From positions 434,001 to 498,000 of the forward strand of contig NZ_SHKS01000002.1 in NCBI RefSeq assembly GCF_004217285.1: 64,000 nucleotides of DNA. The letters run 5' to 3'. The stretch comes from Streptomyces sp. BK239 (GTDB taxonomy: Bacteria > Actinomycetota > Actinomycetes > Streptomycetales > Streptomycetaceae). Shown here in pieces: positions 8,294 to 17,715 of this stretch. Under the pieces are notes generated by a model that was not told the DNA's origin, ran no database searches, and was given only the letters and a program-made list of their open reading frames with translations. The position numbers and the translations under genes were made by a program. Position 1 is the first letter of the stretch. Each line of letters starts with the position of its first letter.

Positions 8294-11179
8294 ATGACGC
8301 CGGAGAAGCCCCCGGGGGGATCCATGCCGACCAGTGCGAAGCCGCCGGACGACGTCCCGACGGTGACCAAGTGGCCGCCGTTCCACCCGGGAAGCGTCCT
8401 GGGCGGGTACCGCCGCCTGGCCCGCTACGTGAGCGTCCCGGCGCTCACCGGTCTCGACCTCGTGGAGCACGAGGCGCACAAGTGGCGCGGTGATCCACAG
8501 GAGTTGCTGAAGCGGCTCTACGAGCGCCTCCGGCACAAGCGGATCCCGTACAACCAGGCCTGGAGCGCCGGAACCCACCAGCGGGTCCGCGACCCGCACC
8601 TGATCGACCGCAGCTCGGGCACCTGCCTCGACCTGGTCCTGATGTTCGCCGCGATGTGCGAGGCGGCCGGCCTGAGGCCCTACGTGACCGTCCTCGGCGA
8701 CCACGCCCTCGTGCTGGTGCACTCCGACCCCGACGCCACGCCGGGACAGCTGTCCGAGCCCCCGGTGACCTCCTGGCACGACCACGACCGGGGCGTCTTC
8801 CTCGCCTACGGCGAAGGGCTGCGGCTCAGGGCCGGCACGGCGATCGACGTGGTCGGCGCCTGCCGGGGCGAGGACCGGACCTTCGCCGAGGCGTGCGCGA
8901 GCGGGGCGCGCCGGCTGGAGTCCGGGCAGGACGACGTCCGCATGGTCGACGTCGTCGCCCTGCACGCGGAGGGCGGCGACGACGTGGCCGAACTCCCGCT
9001 GGTGCGCGACGAGTCGAGGCCGGCGATCTACCGGCGGCTGCCGGCCCGGCCGCAGTTCGTCGACTTCCCCGGGCGGGACAAGTTCATGGCGGAGCTGCGG
9101 GACCTCGCGGCGCGCGGCGGCACGGTGGTGCTGCACGGCCCGCAGGGCATCGGCAAGAGCATGGTCGCCCACCGGCTCGCGGCCGGCGCGGACGAGGGAT
9201 GCGGATGGTTCCTCGACGCCTCCGACCAGCGGACGCTGACCGCCTCCCTCGGCGACGCGGAGATCGAGGAGCGGGGGCTCGGCGGCGAGGCACGGGACGA
9301 CTCCGACCGCACCGTGTTCGCCGCGCTGGCCATGGAGCGGCTCGCCGACGCCAGCGGCCCCTGGGTGGTCGTCCTGGACAACGTCGACGTAGACCCCACC
9401 GAGCTGCGCCTGCCCAGGCCCGGCCGGCCCGGGCAACTCGTGGTCGTCACCACGACCAACGCCGAGTGGGCCGACCCGGAGAGGAATCCCGCCTTACGGA
9501 ACGCCTGCGCCAAGGAAGTGCCCGAGCTGGACGCCGACGACCTCCCGCACGTCCTGGACGTGGCGGACGCGCCCACGGAACTCCTCGCCGGGCGCCCCCT
9601 GCTGCTCGAAGCCAGCGCCCGGCTGCTCCAGGCGACCGGCCGGGCGTGGTGGAGGCACCTCGCCACCCGCCCCGCCGACCCCGGTCAGGTGCCGGCGGCC
9701 ATCTGGTCGACGGTGGTGCGGGCGGCCGACGCGGGAACTCCGGCCGGCCCGCTGCACGATCCCGCCCTCGTCGAGCGCCGGCTGGCCACGGTCATGGCCT
9801 GGCTGCCGCCCTCCGGCCTCTCCCCCGAACTGCTCACCCTGGCGGTACGCGACGAGGCGGGCGGGGCCGGGGCACGGCCCGAAGAGGTGCACGCCGCTCT
9901 GGAGCGGCTGCGCGCACTGGGACTGATCGAGTTCACCGGCGGCCTGGCGACCATGCACCGGCTCTTCCAGCACGCCGTCCGCGAGCACGGCCTGCGGTGG
10001 AACGCGGCCTGCACCGCCGCGCTGGTCGGCGGTGTCCACCGGAACTTCTTCACCGCGACCAGCGCCAGGCAGCCCGCCGGCGCCCGGCGGGCCGGTCTGT
10101 CCACGCCCTTCGACCTGGTCCTGGACCCCCGCCAAGTCGGCTCGATCGCCGACCTGCTGACGCATCAGCCGGCGGACCTGGACGCCTTCCGCAGCCTGCA
10201 CGCGCTCGGCGTGCTCGTTGAACGCCAGGATCCGGCGGCGGCGACCGAGTGCTTCCAGAAGGCCCTCGAACGGATCGCGCACCACGAGGCGGGCGGCGAC
10301 GCGGAGTTGCGGATCATGCGCTCCGACTGTCTGCGCGGCAAGGCACGGGTCGTGCACCGCACCCCGGGCCGATCGCCGTGGGGCACCGTCGACGACGCCA
10401 TCGGCTGGGCGATCGAGGCGCGGGAGCTGTGCGCCGTCCCGGGCGCCGGCCGCGACGAGCAACTGGCCGCGTCCCGCGCCGAGGCCATGCACGGCCTGCT
10501 GATCCGCAGGAAGGCGAACACGGACGGCCTCACCGCGGGGCAGCGGCTGGCCCTGCTGCGCGAGGCCGAGGTCCTCCTGCGCCACAGTGCCGCCGAGCGG
10601 GAGCTGCTCACCGGCGAGGACTCGCCCGACGCGGACCGCAGTCGCTTCAACCTCGCCGGTCTGGAGGTCTCCCTGGCCCAGGTCGACCCCGACCTTCCGC
10701 CGCAGCGTCACCTCGACGCGGCGGACGAGCACTACCAGGCGGTGCTGACCCTGCGTGAACGCCGGTACGGCACACGGCATCTGGAGGAAGTGATCACCTG
10801 TGTCAACGGGCTGGCACTGGTGAACTTCTACCGGGCCGTCCTCCAGGACGTCGGACCGGCCCAGCGCGTCACCTTCCTCACCCACGCCCTGCGCTTCGCG
10901 CACGAGGCGCTGGAGGTGCGCCAGAGCCTCGCGATCCCCATCGAGCTCAACGTGATGAAGAGCCTCGACATCCTCGCCAAGACCGCTCTCGCCCGCCTCG
11001 ACGCCCGTCAACCGGCCGCGCACGCCTGGGAGACGGCCGGCGCGGCCTCCGAGAAGCTGTACGCGACCTACCGACGCGAGTCCGCCGACGGCCGGTTCAC
11101 CGTCCGTCCCGCGCCCGAACCCCACTCCCTGCCCGGCATCCCCGCCCAGCAGTCCGCCCAGGAAAAGGAACCCTCATGA
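8294..11179 (+). CDS. Transglutaminase-like / STAND NTPase / helical-repeat protein
   Basis: 961 aa. The ATG at 8294 follows GGAGGAGGGAG. Residues 60-190 resemble a transglutaminase-like papain fold: Cys in SSGTCLDLVLMFAAMCEAAGL (C111), His in GDHALV (H137) and Asp near 185. A P-loop NTPase follows, with Walker A GPQGIGKS (282-289), Walker B WVVVLDNVD (357-365) and a sensor-like QLVVVTTTNAEW. This is the layout of STAND/AP-ATPase signalling switches. A winged-helix-like segment and a long helical region (about 650-930) that looks TPR-like complete it. Codon 401 (9494-9496) is TTA, rare in Streptomyces, so translation probably needs bldA tRNA. The stop overlaps the next start. A sensing or effector role in a conflict or developmental system is inferred. 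Confidence 0.8.
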   Translation: MTPEKPPGGSMPTSAKPPDDVPTVTKWPPFHPGSVLGGYRRLARYVSVPALTGLDLVEHEAHKWRGDPQELLKRLYERLRHKRIPYNQAWSAGTHQRVRDPHLIDRSSGTCLDLVLMFAAMCEAAGLRPYVTVLGDHALVLVHSDPDATPGQLSEPPVTSWHDHDRGVFLAYGEGLRLRAGTAIDVVGACRGEDRTFAEACASGARRLESGQDDVRMVDVVALHAEGGDDVAELPLVRDESRPAIYRRLPARPQFVDFPGRDKFMAELRDLAARGGTVVLHGPQGIGKSMVAHRLAAGADEGCGWFLDASDQRTLTASLGDAEIEERGLGGEARDDSDRTVFAALAMERLADASGPWVVVLDNVDVDPTELRLPRPGRPGQLVVVTTTNAEWADPERNPALRNACAKEVPELDADDLPHVLDVADAPTELLAGRPLLLEASARLLQATGRAWWRHLATRPADPGQVPAAIWSTVVRAADAGTPAGPLHDPALVERRLATVMAWLPPSGLSPELLTLAVRDEAGGAGARPEEVHAALERLRALGLIEFTGGLATMHRLFQHAVREHGLRWNAACTAALVGGVHRNFFTATSARQPAGARRAGLSTPFDLVLDPRQVGSIADLLTHQPADLDAFRSLHALGVLVERQDPAAATECFQKALERIAHHEAGGDAELRIMRSDCLRGKARVVHRTPGRSPWGTVDDAIGWAIEARELCAVPGAGRDEQLAASRAEAMHGLLIRRKANTDGLTAGQRLALLREAEVLLRHSAAERELLTGEDSPDADRSRFNLAGLEVSLAQVDPDLPPQRHLDAADEHYQAVLTLRERRYGTRHLEEVITCVNGLALVNFYRAVLQDVGPAQRVTFLTHALRFAHEALEVRQSLAIPIELNVMKSLDILAKTALARLDARQPAAHAWETAGAASEKLYATYRRESADGRFTVRPAPEPHSLPGIPAQQSAQEKEPS

Positions 11180-12207
11180 GCACGCGCTTCCCCCGGCCCA
11201 CGCTGCCCGGCAGCGGCAAGGACCTGATCTCCGACATCGACGCCTACCTGGCCTCCGACGCCATGCGGGCGCTGGTCGCCGCCTTCCACGGCGACCCGGA
11301 CGGGCTGTCCGGCCCCGCGGCCACCCTGACGGAACGCATCGACCGGCTCTACGAGTTCACCGCCACCGTCAGCACGCGCCTGGAGGACAAGGAGCGCAAC
11401 ACGGCCGACGAACTGCCGATGACCCCCGACCAGGCCGACACCACCCTGGCCGCCGTCACCGCGCTCGGCCTGCGCGACGAACTCCCGCCCCGGCACCGTG
11501 AGTACGACCATGTGCTGATGCTGGGCGGTCTCGTCCGCGCCTGCTTCAACCGTCCGGCCTACGCCGCCCGGCTCGTCGACGACGGTGTGGTGACCGCCGC
11601 CGCCGTCACCGCCCTCGGCGGACACCGCGCGTTCAAGGTGTCCGACGAGAGCGTGAAGGACCCGAACGAGCGGGAGTCCGCGATCTCCGAGCGGCTCGGG
11701 CACCCCGAACTCACCGACGAGTACGCGGCGCTCGACCTCGGCACCCGGCTGGCGTTCGGGCTCGGCGAACCCGAAGGCGTCGAGGGCGAGGAGTCCCCCG
11801 ACCCGGCGAAGCTGCCCGGTCTGACCTGGGGCGTCCGTCACTACCGCAGGGGCGACGGGCTGTCCGTGCGGGTGGCCGCGGCGCCGTCCGGGGACCCGAA
11901 GCGGCGGGCTCACACCGGCGAGACGTACGCCTTCTTCGCCGAACGGATGACCTCGCTGAGGCCGGGCGCGCGGCTGCTGCTGGTGACCACGCCCATCTAC
12001 GCGCCCATGCAGCACTTCACGGCCGTCCGGATGCTCGCCCTGCCGTACGACGTGGAGGTGGAGACCATCGGCGGCGACGTGCCGGACCGGGCGCCCGCCC
12101 TGCGCCAGCCGTTCACCCCGACGAAGTACCTCAACGATCTGCGCACCACCGTACGGGCCCTGCGGGCCCTCGCGGAGGACGCGCTCGCACGCGACGAACT
12201 GGGCTGA
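11176..12207 (+). CDS. Uncharacterised protein with YdcF/DUF218-like features
   Basis: 343 aa, starting in an ATGA overlap with the STAND gene. After a helical N-terminus, DHVLMLGGLVRACFNRPAYAARL (111-133) followed by VVTAAAVTALGGHRAF resembles the first strand-loop and GG motif of YdcF/SanA/ElyC (DUF218) proteins. Later, GETYAFFAERM then ARLLLVTTPIYAPMQHFTAVRML resembles their T-x-E-N-A and VT(S)xxHMxRA segments. It lacks the membrane anchor typical of SanA, so it should be cytoplasmic. The biochemical role of this fold is poorly known. The fold match is my inference from motif order, not a search. Confidence 0.65.
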   Translation: MSTRFPRPTLPGSGKDLISDIDAYLASDAMRALVAAFHGDPDGLSGPAATLTERIDRLYEFTATVSTRLEDKERNTADELPMTPDQADTTLAAVTALGLRDELPPRHREYDHVLMLGGLVRACFNRPAYAARLVDDGVVTAAAVTALGGHRAFKVSDESVKDPNERESAISERLGHPELTDEYAALDLGTRLAFGLGEPEGVEGEESPDPAKLPGLTWGVRHYRRGDGLSVRVAAAPSGDPKRRAHTGETYAFFAERMTSLRPGARLLLVTTPIYAPMQHFTAVRMLALPYDVEVETIGGDVPDRAPALRQPFTPTKYLNDLRTTVRALRALAEDALARDELG

Positions 12208-12226
12208 GGGAGAGGACGGGGAGGAC

Positions 12227-13867
12227 ATGCCGGAAACGATGACCGAGGCGCTGACCCGGGGCTGGCTGCGCCTGCCGCAGGAGGCGCGGCAGGGGATCCA
12301 TCCGCTGAGCGCGCTCACACGCGACCTTCTGGTCAACTCACGTCTGGCGCGCGCCTACTTGACGCCCCGGGTGCGTGCGAAGCACCCCGAGCTGGGGCCG
12401 GTCCTGCGCGCGAGGGTGTGGGAGCAGCGGGAGTCGGACCAGGTGGCCGGGGCGGTGGCCGGGCTGCTGCCCGAGGTGCTGGCGGACGGGCCGGTCGCGA
12501 CCGGGCTGCGGGAGGCGTTCGCCCGGGCCGGGGTGCCGACCGCGGAGCACGAGGACAAGCTGTACGGGTGGGTCGTCCGGTGGACCGGGAACCGTCCGCC
12601 GTCACGCGAGGAGTGCGACCGGGTGGTCGAGGAGCACTTCGGCCGGGGCCCCGACTCCCGGCCGCCGGCCTACGCGGCGCTGGACGCCCTGCTCGGGGAC
12701 GCGGCCGCGGTCGCGGAACTGGGCGAGGTCGTCTCCCGGAACTGGACGCCCCGGCCGGCCCGCCCCCACCGTCCGATGGACGCGGCGCAACGCCGCGCGC
12801 TGGACGACCTGTTGGACTCCGACGTCACCTGCGACCTGAACGGGCTCTGGGAGGCGTACGTCAAGACCCGCCCCTGGGAAGGCCTGTCGGACGATCCGGC
12901 CCGGTCGGGGATGTCGGTGGCCTCCGTGCCCGCGAAGCCCACCGTGGACGGGCGGCGGCGGGGCCGGGGCGAGCCCCTGCCGCTCCCGCTGGACAGGTCG
13001 CTGCGCCAGCGGCTGGGCTCCGCGGTGTTCCGGCAGCCCGAGAAGGCGAGCGAGGAGTTCCGCGGGAGTTCCACCCGGGACCTCGCCCGCCGGGAGGCGG
13101 AACGGATGTGCCTGCCGCTGGGGCTGGGGTCGGACGACCGGCGGGCGGCCTTCGCGCTCGGCGTCCACCTGGCGTACGCGGTCAACACCTCCACCATCGA
13201 CGAGCGGCGGTCGCGCGCCGGCGACGGCCGCCGCCTCTCGCGCCGGATGGAGAAGCTGATCGCGCAGGTCCTCGACAAGGACCTCTTCGCCTACAGCGAG
13301 CGCCGGCCCGGCGGCCGGCAGTCCGCGGCCCGACTGCGGTTGCAGGACCCGCAGGCCCATGTGGTCACCCGGTTGTGGCCCCGGCTGCACACCCCCGACG
13401 TGCGCGGGGAGTCGTTCACCCCGGAGAGGTACTTCGGGTTGCTCAACAGCGCGATCCGGTCCTTCGTCCGCGAGACCGGCAAGCGGGACGCTCACCCGGA
13501 CGAACCCCGGATCGTCCCCCTTGCCGAAGGCGGTCCGTCGGACCGTGCGACGGAGGGACCGGAGGATGACGCCGTCTCCTTCCTGGACGTCGGCGCCGTC
13601 GTGGTCTCCGTGTTCAACGACCGCATCGCCCACCGCGACCTCGCGGGGCACGCGGACGCCTTCGGGTTGACGCGCTGGTTCCTCACCGCCTCCGACCAGG
13701 AGGCCGTCCGCGACTGGTGGTCGCGGTCCCTGGACGCCTGCACGGCGTCCCTCCCGGACGGAGCCGAGCTGCCCGTCCGCCCCACCGCCGCCGAGGCCCG
13801 GGACGTGATCCGGCGCCTCCACTCCCCCGACGACCGCCCTGACGACGACTCAGGAGAAGGACAATGA
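12227..13867 (+). CDS. Uncharacterised 546-aa protein of STAND operon
   Basis: 546 aa. The ATG at 12227 has GGGGAGGAC directly upstream and lies 19 bp after the YdcF-like gene. The protein is soluble and rich in Arg, Asp and Ala, with no signal peptide or membrane segment. I recognise no domain. It has three visible parts: a helical N-terminus (1-220), an Arg/Pro-rich linker (about 225-260), and a C-terminal part with a conserved-looking core (AERMCLPLGLGSDDRRAAFA, then HLAYAVNTSTIDERR; later SFLDVGAVVVSVFNDRIAHR). The charged C-terminus overlaps the next start. Strict operon structure suggests it works with the STAND protein. Confidence 0.7.
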   Translation: MPETMTEALTRGWLRLPQEARQGIHPLSALTRDLLVNSRLARAYLTPRVRAKHPELGPVLRARVWEQRESDQVAGAVAGLLPEVLADGPVATGLREAFARAGVPTAEHEDKLYGWVVRWTGNRPPSREECDRVVEEHFGRGPDSRPPAYAALDALLGDAAAVAELGEVVSRNWTPRPARPHRPMDAAQRRALDDLLDSDVTCDLNGLWEAYVKTRPWEGLSDDPARSGMSVASVPAKPTVDGRRRGRGEPLPLPLDRSLRQRLGSAVFRQPEKASEEFRGSSTRDLARREAERMCLPLGLGSDDRRAAFALGVHLAYAVNTSTIDERRSRAGDGRRLSRRMEKLIAQVLDKDLFAYSERRPGGRQSAARLRLQDPQAHVVTRLWPRLHTPDVRGESFTPERYFGLLNSAIRSFVRETGKRDAHPDEPRIVPLAEGGPSDRATEGPEDDAVSFLDVGAVVVSVFNDRIAHRDLAGHADAFGLTRWFLTASDQEAVRDWWSRSLDACTASLPDGAELPVRPTAAEARDVIRRLHSPDDRPDDDSGEGQ

Positions 13868-15354
13868 CCCTGACCGTACGCATCGACACGGTCGGCACCG
13901 TCCGGCTCGGCCCCCGGCCGTCGGCGCGGCCCTTCCACGCGCCTCTGGCCCTGGCCGGCGGGACGCTGTGCGTCGACCCGTTCGCGCCGGACGCGCCCCC
14001 CTACGCCGAGGTGGACGACCTCGACGAGGCGGCGGGCTGGCTGGAGGGCGTCTACGGCGCGCACGCCCTGGACGCGGCCCGCGAGGCGCTCGCCGGGGCG
14101 CGCGAGGGGTCGGTGTCCCGTCACGACCCGGTGGACGCCACCGTCCGCTCGGCCGTCGTCGCATGGGCGCCCGGGCCGCGCCACACGTCCGTGGCCCGGC
14201 TGGCCACCACGCGCTGGCTGGGCGCCTGGTCGCCGGAGCGCCTCGACCCGGCGCTCCTCGACCTGGAGACCGGCGGCCTGCTGTGGGACCTGGACGGGCT
14301 GGTGCCGGACGCGCCGGGGCAGGCGAGGGCCTGCCTGGCCGGCTCGGCCGGACGGCTGTCGGCGCTGGCCGGACGGCTGCGGCGCCGGTCGCCCGAGCAG
14401 GTGTCGGACGGGCTGGTGGCGGAGGCCGTCATGGACTCGGTGCTGGCCGCCGCAAGTCTGCTCGACGGCCATGAGCTCCACGCCCGGCTGCTGGAGCTCG
14501 CCCGGGAGGAGGCGGCCCTGCGGGAGTCGGGGCAGCGGATGGCGGCCTCCGAGGAAACGGTTCTGGCCGCCTTCCGCACGGAGTCCGCCGGGCGCGGCGG
14601 CGAGCGGCTGGGCAGCGTCGACTGGGAGCAGGTGCCCGCGCACGTGCTGAACGCGGCGGAGAACACGGTGCGCTGGGCCACCGCGCCGGGCCCGGACGGC
14701 TCCCGGGTGCTCCAGGTGGAGGTGGAGGCCGCGTCGCGGACCGTCCGCGCGGACGGGCTGGGCTTTCGCGCCTACCACCCGGAACTGCCGCTGCCCGTGG
14801 CGCTCGGCCGGCTGGCCGGGCCGCCGGAGCCGGGCGGGACGACGCTGCACGGTGAGGCGGTGCTGAGCCCGGCGGCGGACGGCCTCGACGCGGCGGACAT
14901 CGTGGTCGACGTGTTCGACGCGTCGATGGTGTCCCGCCCGCGCCTCGGCCGGGCCGCCGTGCGGGCCGCGCACGAGCGGCGGGCGGTGCGCCGGCTCACC
15001 GCCCTGCGCCGGCACTGGGCCGCCCGCGACGGCGACGCACTGCGGGAGTGGGCGCAGGCCGCCGCGCGGACCGCGCAGAGCCTCGACGAGGACGCCGCGG
15101 GCGCCGGCCCGGACCCGCTGGGGACCCGGATGTGGACGCTCGTCCTGGCGGCCGCCGACACCGCGGTCTCCCTGGGCGCGCCGCCCGCCCGGCTCCCGGA
15201 GCGCGCCGCCGCCGTCCGCGAGGCGGCCCGCGCCGGCAACCGGGAGGGCGACGCGGGCGACCTGTACGTGCCGCGGCTGCGGGACGCCACCTGGCGGCCC
15301 ACCGTGGCCGAATGGCTGACCGTCCGGCCGGACTTCGGTCTGACGTCGACCTGA
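13864..15354 (+). CDS. Uncharacterised 496-aa protein of STAND operon
   Basis: 496 aa from ATG at 13864, in an ATGA overlap with the preceding gene and with AGGAGAAGGA upstream. The N-terminus (about 1-120) reads as strands (LTVRIDTVGTVRLG, FHAPLALAGGTLCVDPF). The centre is helical with many Leu/Ala/Arg. Residues around 250-360 again look strand-rich (GSRVLQVEVEAASRTVRADG; LDAADIVVDVFDASM). The C-terminal 130 residues are helical. No signal peptide, TM segment or catalytic motif is evident. It is the last gene of the four-gene unit, and a small convergent membrane protein follows. Confidence 0.7.
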   Translation: MTLTVRIDTVGTVRLGPRPSARPFHAPLALAGGTLCVDPFAPDAPPYAEVDDLDEAAGWLEGVYGAHALDAAREALAGAREGSVSRHDPVDATVRSAVVAWAPGPRHTSVARLATTRWLGAWSPERLDPALLDLETGGLLWDLDGLVPDAPGQARACLAGSAGRLSALAGRLRRRSPEQVSDGLVAEAVMDSVLAAASLLDGHELHARLLELAREEAALRESGQRMAASEETVLAAFRTESAGRGGERLGSVDWEQVPAHVLNAAENTVRWATAPGPDGSRVLQVEVEAASRTVRADGLGFRAYHPELPLPVALGRLAGPPEPGGTTLHGEAVLSPAADGLDAADIVVDVFDASMVSRPRLGRAAVRAAHERRAVRRLTALRRHWAARDGDALREWAQAAARTAQSLDEDAAGAGPDPLGTRMWTLVLAAADTAVSLGAPPARLPERAAAVREAARAGNREGDAGDLYVPRLRDATWRPTVAEWLTVRPDFGLTST

Positions 15355-15379
15355 GCCCGGCCGGGCCGCGAGCAGGGGG

Positions 15380-15655
15380 TCAGCGGCGGCGCAGCGCCCG
15401 GTCCGCCAGGTCGTACGCCATGCCGGCGATCACCAGGACGACCACGGCCCACAGGCCGGCCGTGTTGTCCGCGAACCAGCCCTCGGCGATGGCCAGGACG
15501 AGGCCGCCGGTGCCCGTCACCGACACCGTCCGCGCCGCCCGCGGCAGCGCCAACTGCAGGACGGCGCCCGAGCCGGCGGGGCCCGCGCCGAAGGCGGCGT
15601 CCGTGTCGTCGCGCCCGCTGGAGCCGCGTCCCCGGGGCGTGTCATCGTGGGTCAT
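15380..15655 (-). CDS. Small membrane protein, unknown function
   Basis: 91 aa from ATG at 15655, with CCAGGAGGAG upstream. A polar, Asp/Gly-rich N-terminal tail of about 30 residues precedes a hydrophobic C-terminal half with two probable membrane segments (TGTGGLVLAIAEGWF; TAGLWAVVVLVIAGMAYDLA) and a basic end RALRRR. No family is recognised. It is convergent with the STAND operon (25 bp gap), so it may simply mark the end of the accessory cassette. Confidence 0.65.
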   Translation of the reverse strand: MTHDDTPRGRGSSGRDDTDAAFGAGPAGSGAVLQLALPRAARTVSVTGTGGLVLAIAEGWFADNTAGLWAVVVLVIAGMAYDLADRALRRR

Positions 15656-16006
15656 GGTGCTCCTCCTGGGGAGTTCCCTCCGCCCGCCGCTTCCTGCGAC
15701 CGCCAGATCCGGGGCGGCGGGCGGACATCCGATGCGTCCCGCCGGAGCCCCGAGGGCGTCCGCGGCACGCGCTGTCATCCCCTTTCTCCGCTCCCAGCAC
15801 CGCCCCGGCCGCCCCACACGCGCCCACCGCGCCACGACCCGCCGCTCACCCCGCACGGTTGTCCGGCCGCACGAAACCCGCCGCCCCGGTGAACGGGCCG
15901 GGTTATGCGGGTGAAGCCCGGTCCGCCCCACTTCGGGCGGGGCATGCATGGTGGTCCCGGCCGCACCCCGGCCGGCTCGGCGGACACGACGCGCTGGAGG
16001 CGAGTG
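15656..16006 (+). other. Gene-free region upstream of pigment hydroxylase
   Basis: 351 bp without a supported gene. A 6-bp stem (ccgccc / gggcgg, 15923-15940) lies about 65 bp before the hydroxylase start and would sit in its leader. GGTTATGC at about 15901 could be a -10, but no matching -35 is clear. The region holds the promoters of the divergent small membrane protein and of the hydroxylase. Confidence 0.4.
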
Positions 16007-17683
16007 ATGAACACGAGAGCCGAGCACCCCGATCCCACGGTCGAGCCCCCTGATCCCCAGGTCCACGAGGTCCCCGTCCTCATCGTCGGCGGCTCCCTGG
16101 TCGGGCTGTCGACCTCCCTGTTCCTGGGCCGGCTGGGGGTGCCGCACACCCTGGTGGAGCGTCACGCCGGCACCTCCATCCACCCGCGCGGGCGCGGCAA
16201 CAACGTACGGACGATGGAACTGTTCCGGGTGGCCGGCGTCGAGGCCGACATCCACACCGCCGCCGCGACCCTGGCCCACAACCACGGCATCCTTCAGACG
16301 CCCACGCTGGTGGGCGACGCCGGGGAGTGGCTGTTCAGGAACATCGACCCGGGCGGCGGTCTGGCCCGCTTCAGCCCGGCCTCGTGGTGCCTGTGCAGCC
16401 AGAACGACCTGGAGCCGGTCCTGCTGGAGCACGCCCGCGCCCTCGGCGGCGACCTGCGCTACCACACGGAGCTGATGTCCTTCGAGGCCGACGCCGACGG
16501 CGTGACCGCGGTGGTCAAGAGCCGTCGCACCGGCGAGCACTCCACCGTCCGCGCGCAGTACCTGGTCGCCGCCGACGGCCCGCGCAGCCCCGTCCGGGAG
16601 CGGCTCGGCATCGGGCAGAGCGGCCCCGGCGACCTCTTCCACAACATCAGCATGACCTTCCGCTCGCGCCGCCTCGCCGACGTCGTGGGCGACCGGCGTT
16701 TCATCGTCTGCTACCTGACCTCGCCGGACGCCGACGGCGCCCTGCTGCCCGTCGACAACCGCGAGAACTGGGTGTTCCACGCTCCGTGGCACCCGGAGAC
16801 GGGGGAGACACTGGAGGACTTCACCGACGAGCGCTGCATCGCGCATATCCGCCGCGCGGTCGGCGATCCGGACCTCGACGTGGAGATCACCGGCCGGGCG
16901 CCCTGGCACGCGGCGCAGCGCGTCGCCCGCGGCTACCGCTCGGGGCGCGTCTTCCTGGCGGGCGACTCGGCGCACGAGATGTCCCCGACGGGGGCGTTCG
17001 GCTCCAACACCGGCATCCAGGACGCGCACAACCTCGCCTGGAAGCTGGCGGCGGTGCTCGGCGGCTGGGCGGGCGAGGGGCTGCTGGACACCTACGACCT
17101 CGAACGCCGTCCGGTGGCGGAGGCGACCAGCGCCCGCGCCGCCGCCCGTTCGGTCGAGCACAGCCACCCGGGCTTCGCCCCGCCGCCGGGCGCGGGCAGC
17201 GGGCCGCAGCGCGGCATCCTCAACGTGGCGCTGGGCTACCGCTATCCGCTGGGGGCGGTCGTCGGCACCGACCCGGAGTCCCCGGTCGTCCCCGACGAAC
17301 TCGCCCTGGCCGGGGCGCCCGGCACCCGGGCGCCCCACCTGTGGGTGCGGCACGAGGGCCGGCGGATCTCCACCCTCGACCTCTACGAGCGGTCGCTGGT
17401 GCTGTTGAGCGACGCGGGTGACCTCAACGAGTGGCACGAGGCGGCCGCGCGGCTCGCGGACCAGCTGCGGGTGCCGCTCGTGTCGTACCGGGTGGGCGAG
17501 GGGCCGGACGCCGAGCTGGCGCCGGAGGACGGCGCCGACTGGCGGACGCACCACGGCACCAAGCCGGGCGGCGCCGTGCTGGTGCGGCCGGACGGATTCG
17601 TCGCCTGGCGGGAGACCGGTCCCGCGCCGGACGCCGAGAAGGTGCTGCGTCAGGCCCTCACCAAGGTGATGTCGCTGGCCTGA
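16007..17683 (+). CDS. FAD-dependent aromatic polyketide hydroxylase (WhiE ORFVIII type)
   Basis: 558 aa from ATG at 16007. The FAD-binding PheA/TfdB-like monooxygenase fold is visible: the Rossmann motif VLIVGGSLVGLSTSLFLGRL near residue 27, the DG motif VAADGPRSPVRERLG, and the GD motif FLAGDSAHEMSPTGAFGSNTG. A thioredoxin-like C-terminal domain ends the protein. It probably hydroxylates the aromatic polyketide made by the downstream minimal PKS. In the well-known S. coelicolor whiE locus the hydroxylase is divergent. Here it is co-directional but separated from the PKS genes by a strong terminator hairpin, so it keeps its own transcription unit. Confidence 0.88.
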   Translation: MNTRAEHPDPTVEPPDPQVHEVPVLIVGGSLVGLSTSLFLGRLGVPHTLVERHAGTSIHPRGRGNNVRTMELFRVAGVEADIHTAAATLAHNHGILQTPTLVGDAGEWLFRNIDPGGGLARFSPASWCLCSQNDLEPVLLEHARALGGDLRYHTELMSFEADADGVTAVVKSRRTGEHSTVRAQYLVAADGPRSPVRERLGIGQSGPGDLFHNISMTFRSRRLADVVGDRRFIVCYLTSPDADGALLPVDNRENWVFHAPWHPETGETLEDFTDERCIAHIRRAVGDPDLDVEITGRAPWHAAQRVARGYRSGRVFLAGDSAHEMSPTGAFGSNTGIQDAHNLAWKLAAVLGGWAGEGLLDTYDLERRPVAEATSARAAARSVEHSHPGFAPPPGAGSGPQRGILNVALGYRYPLGAVVGTDPESPVVPDELALAGAPGTRAPHLWVRHEGRRISTLDLYERSLVLLSDAGDLNEWHEAAARLADQLRVPLVSYRVGEGPDAELAPEDGADWRTHHGTKPGGAVLVRPDGFVAWRETGPAPDAEKVLRQALTKVMSLA

Positions 17684-17715
17684 CGGGCTCTCACCCCGCG
17701 CCGCGCGCGCTCACG

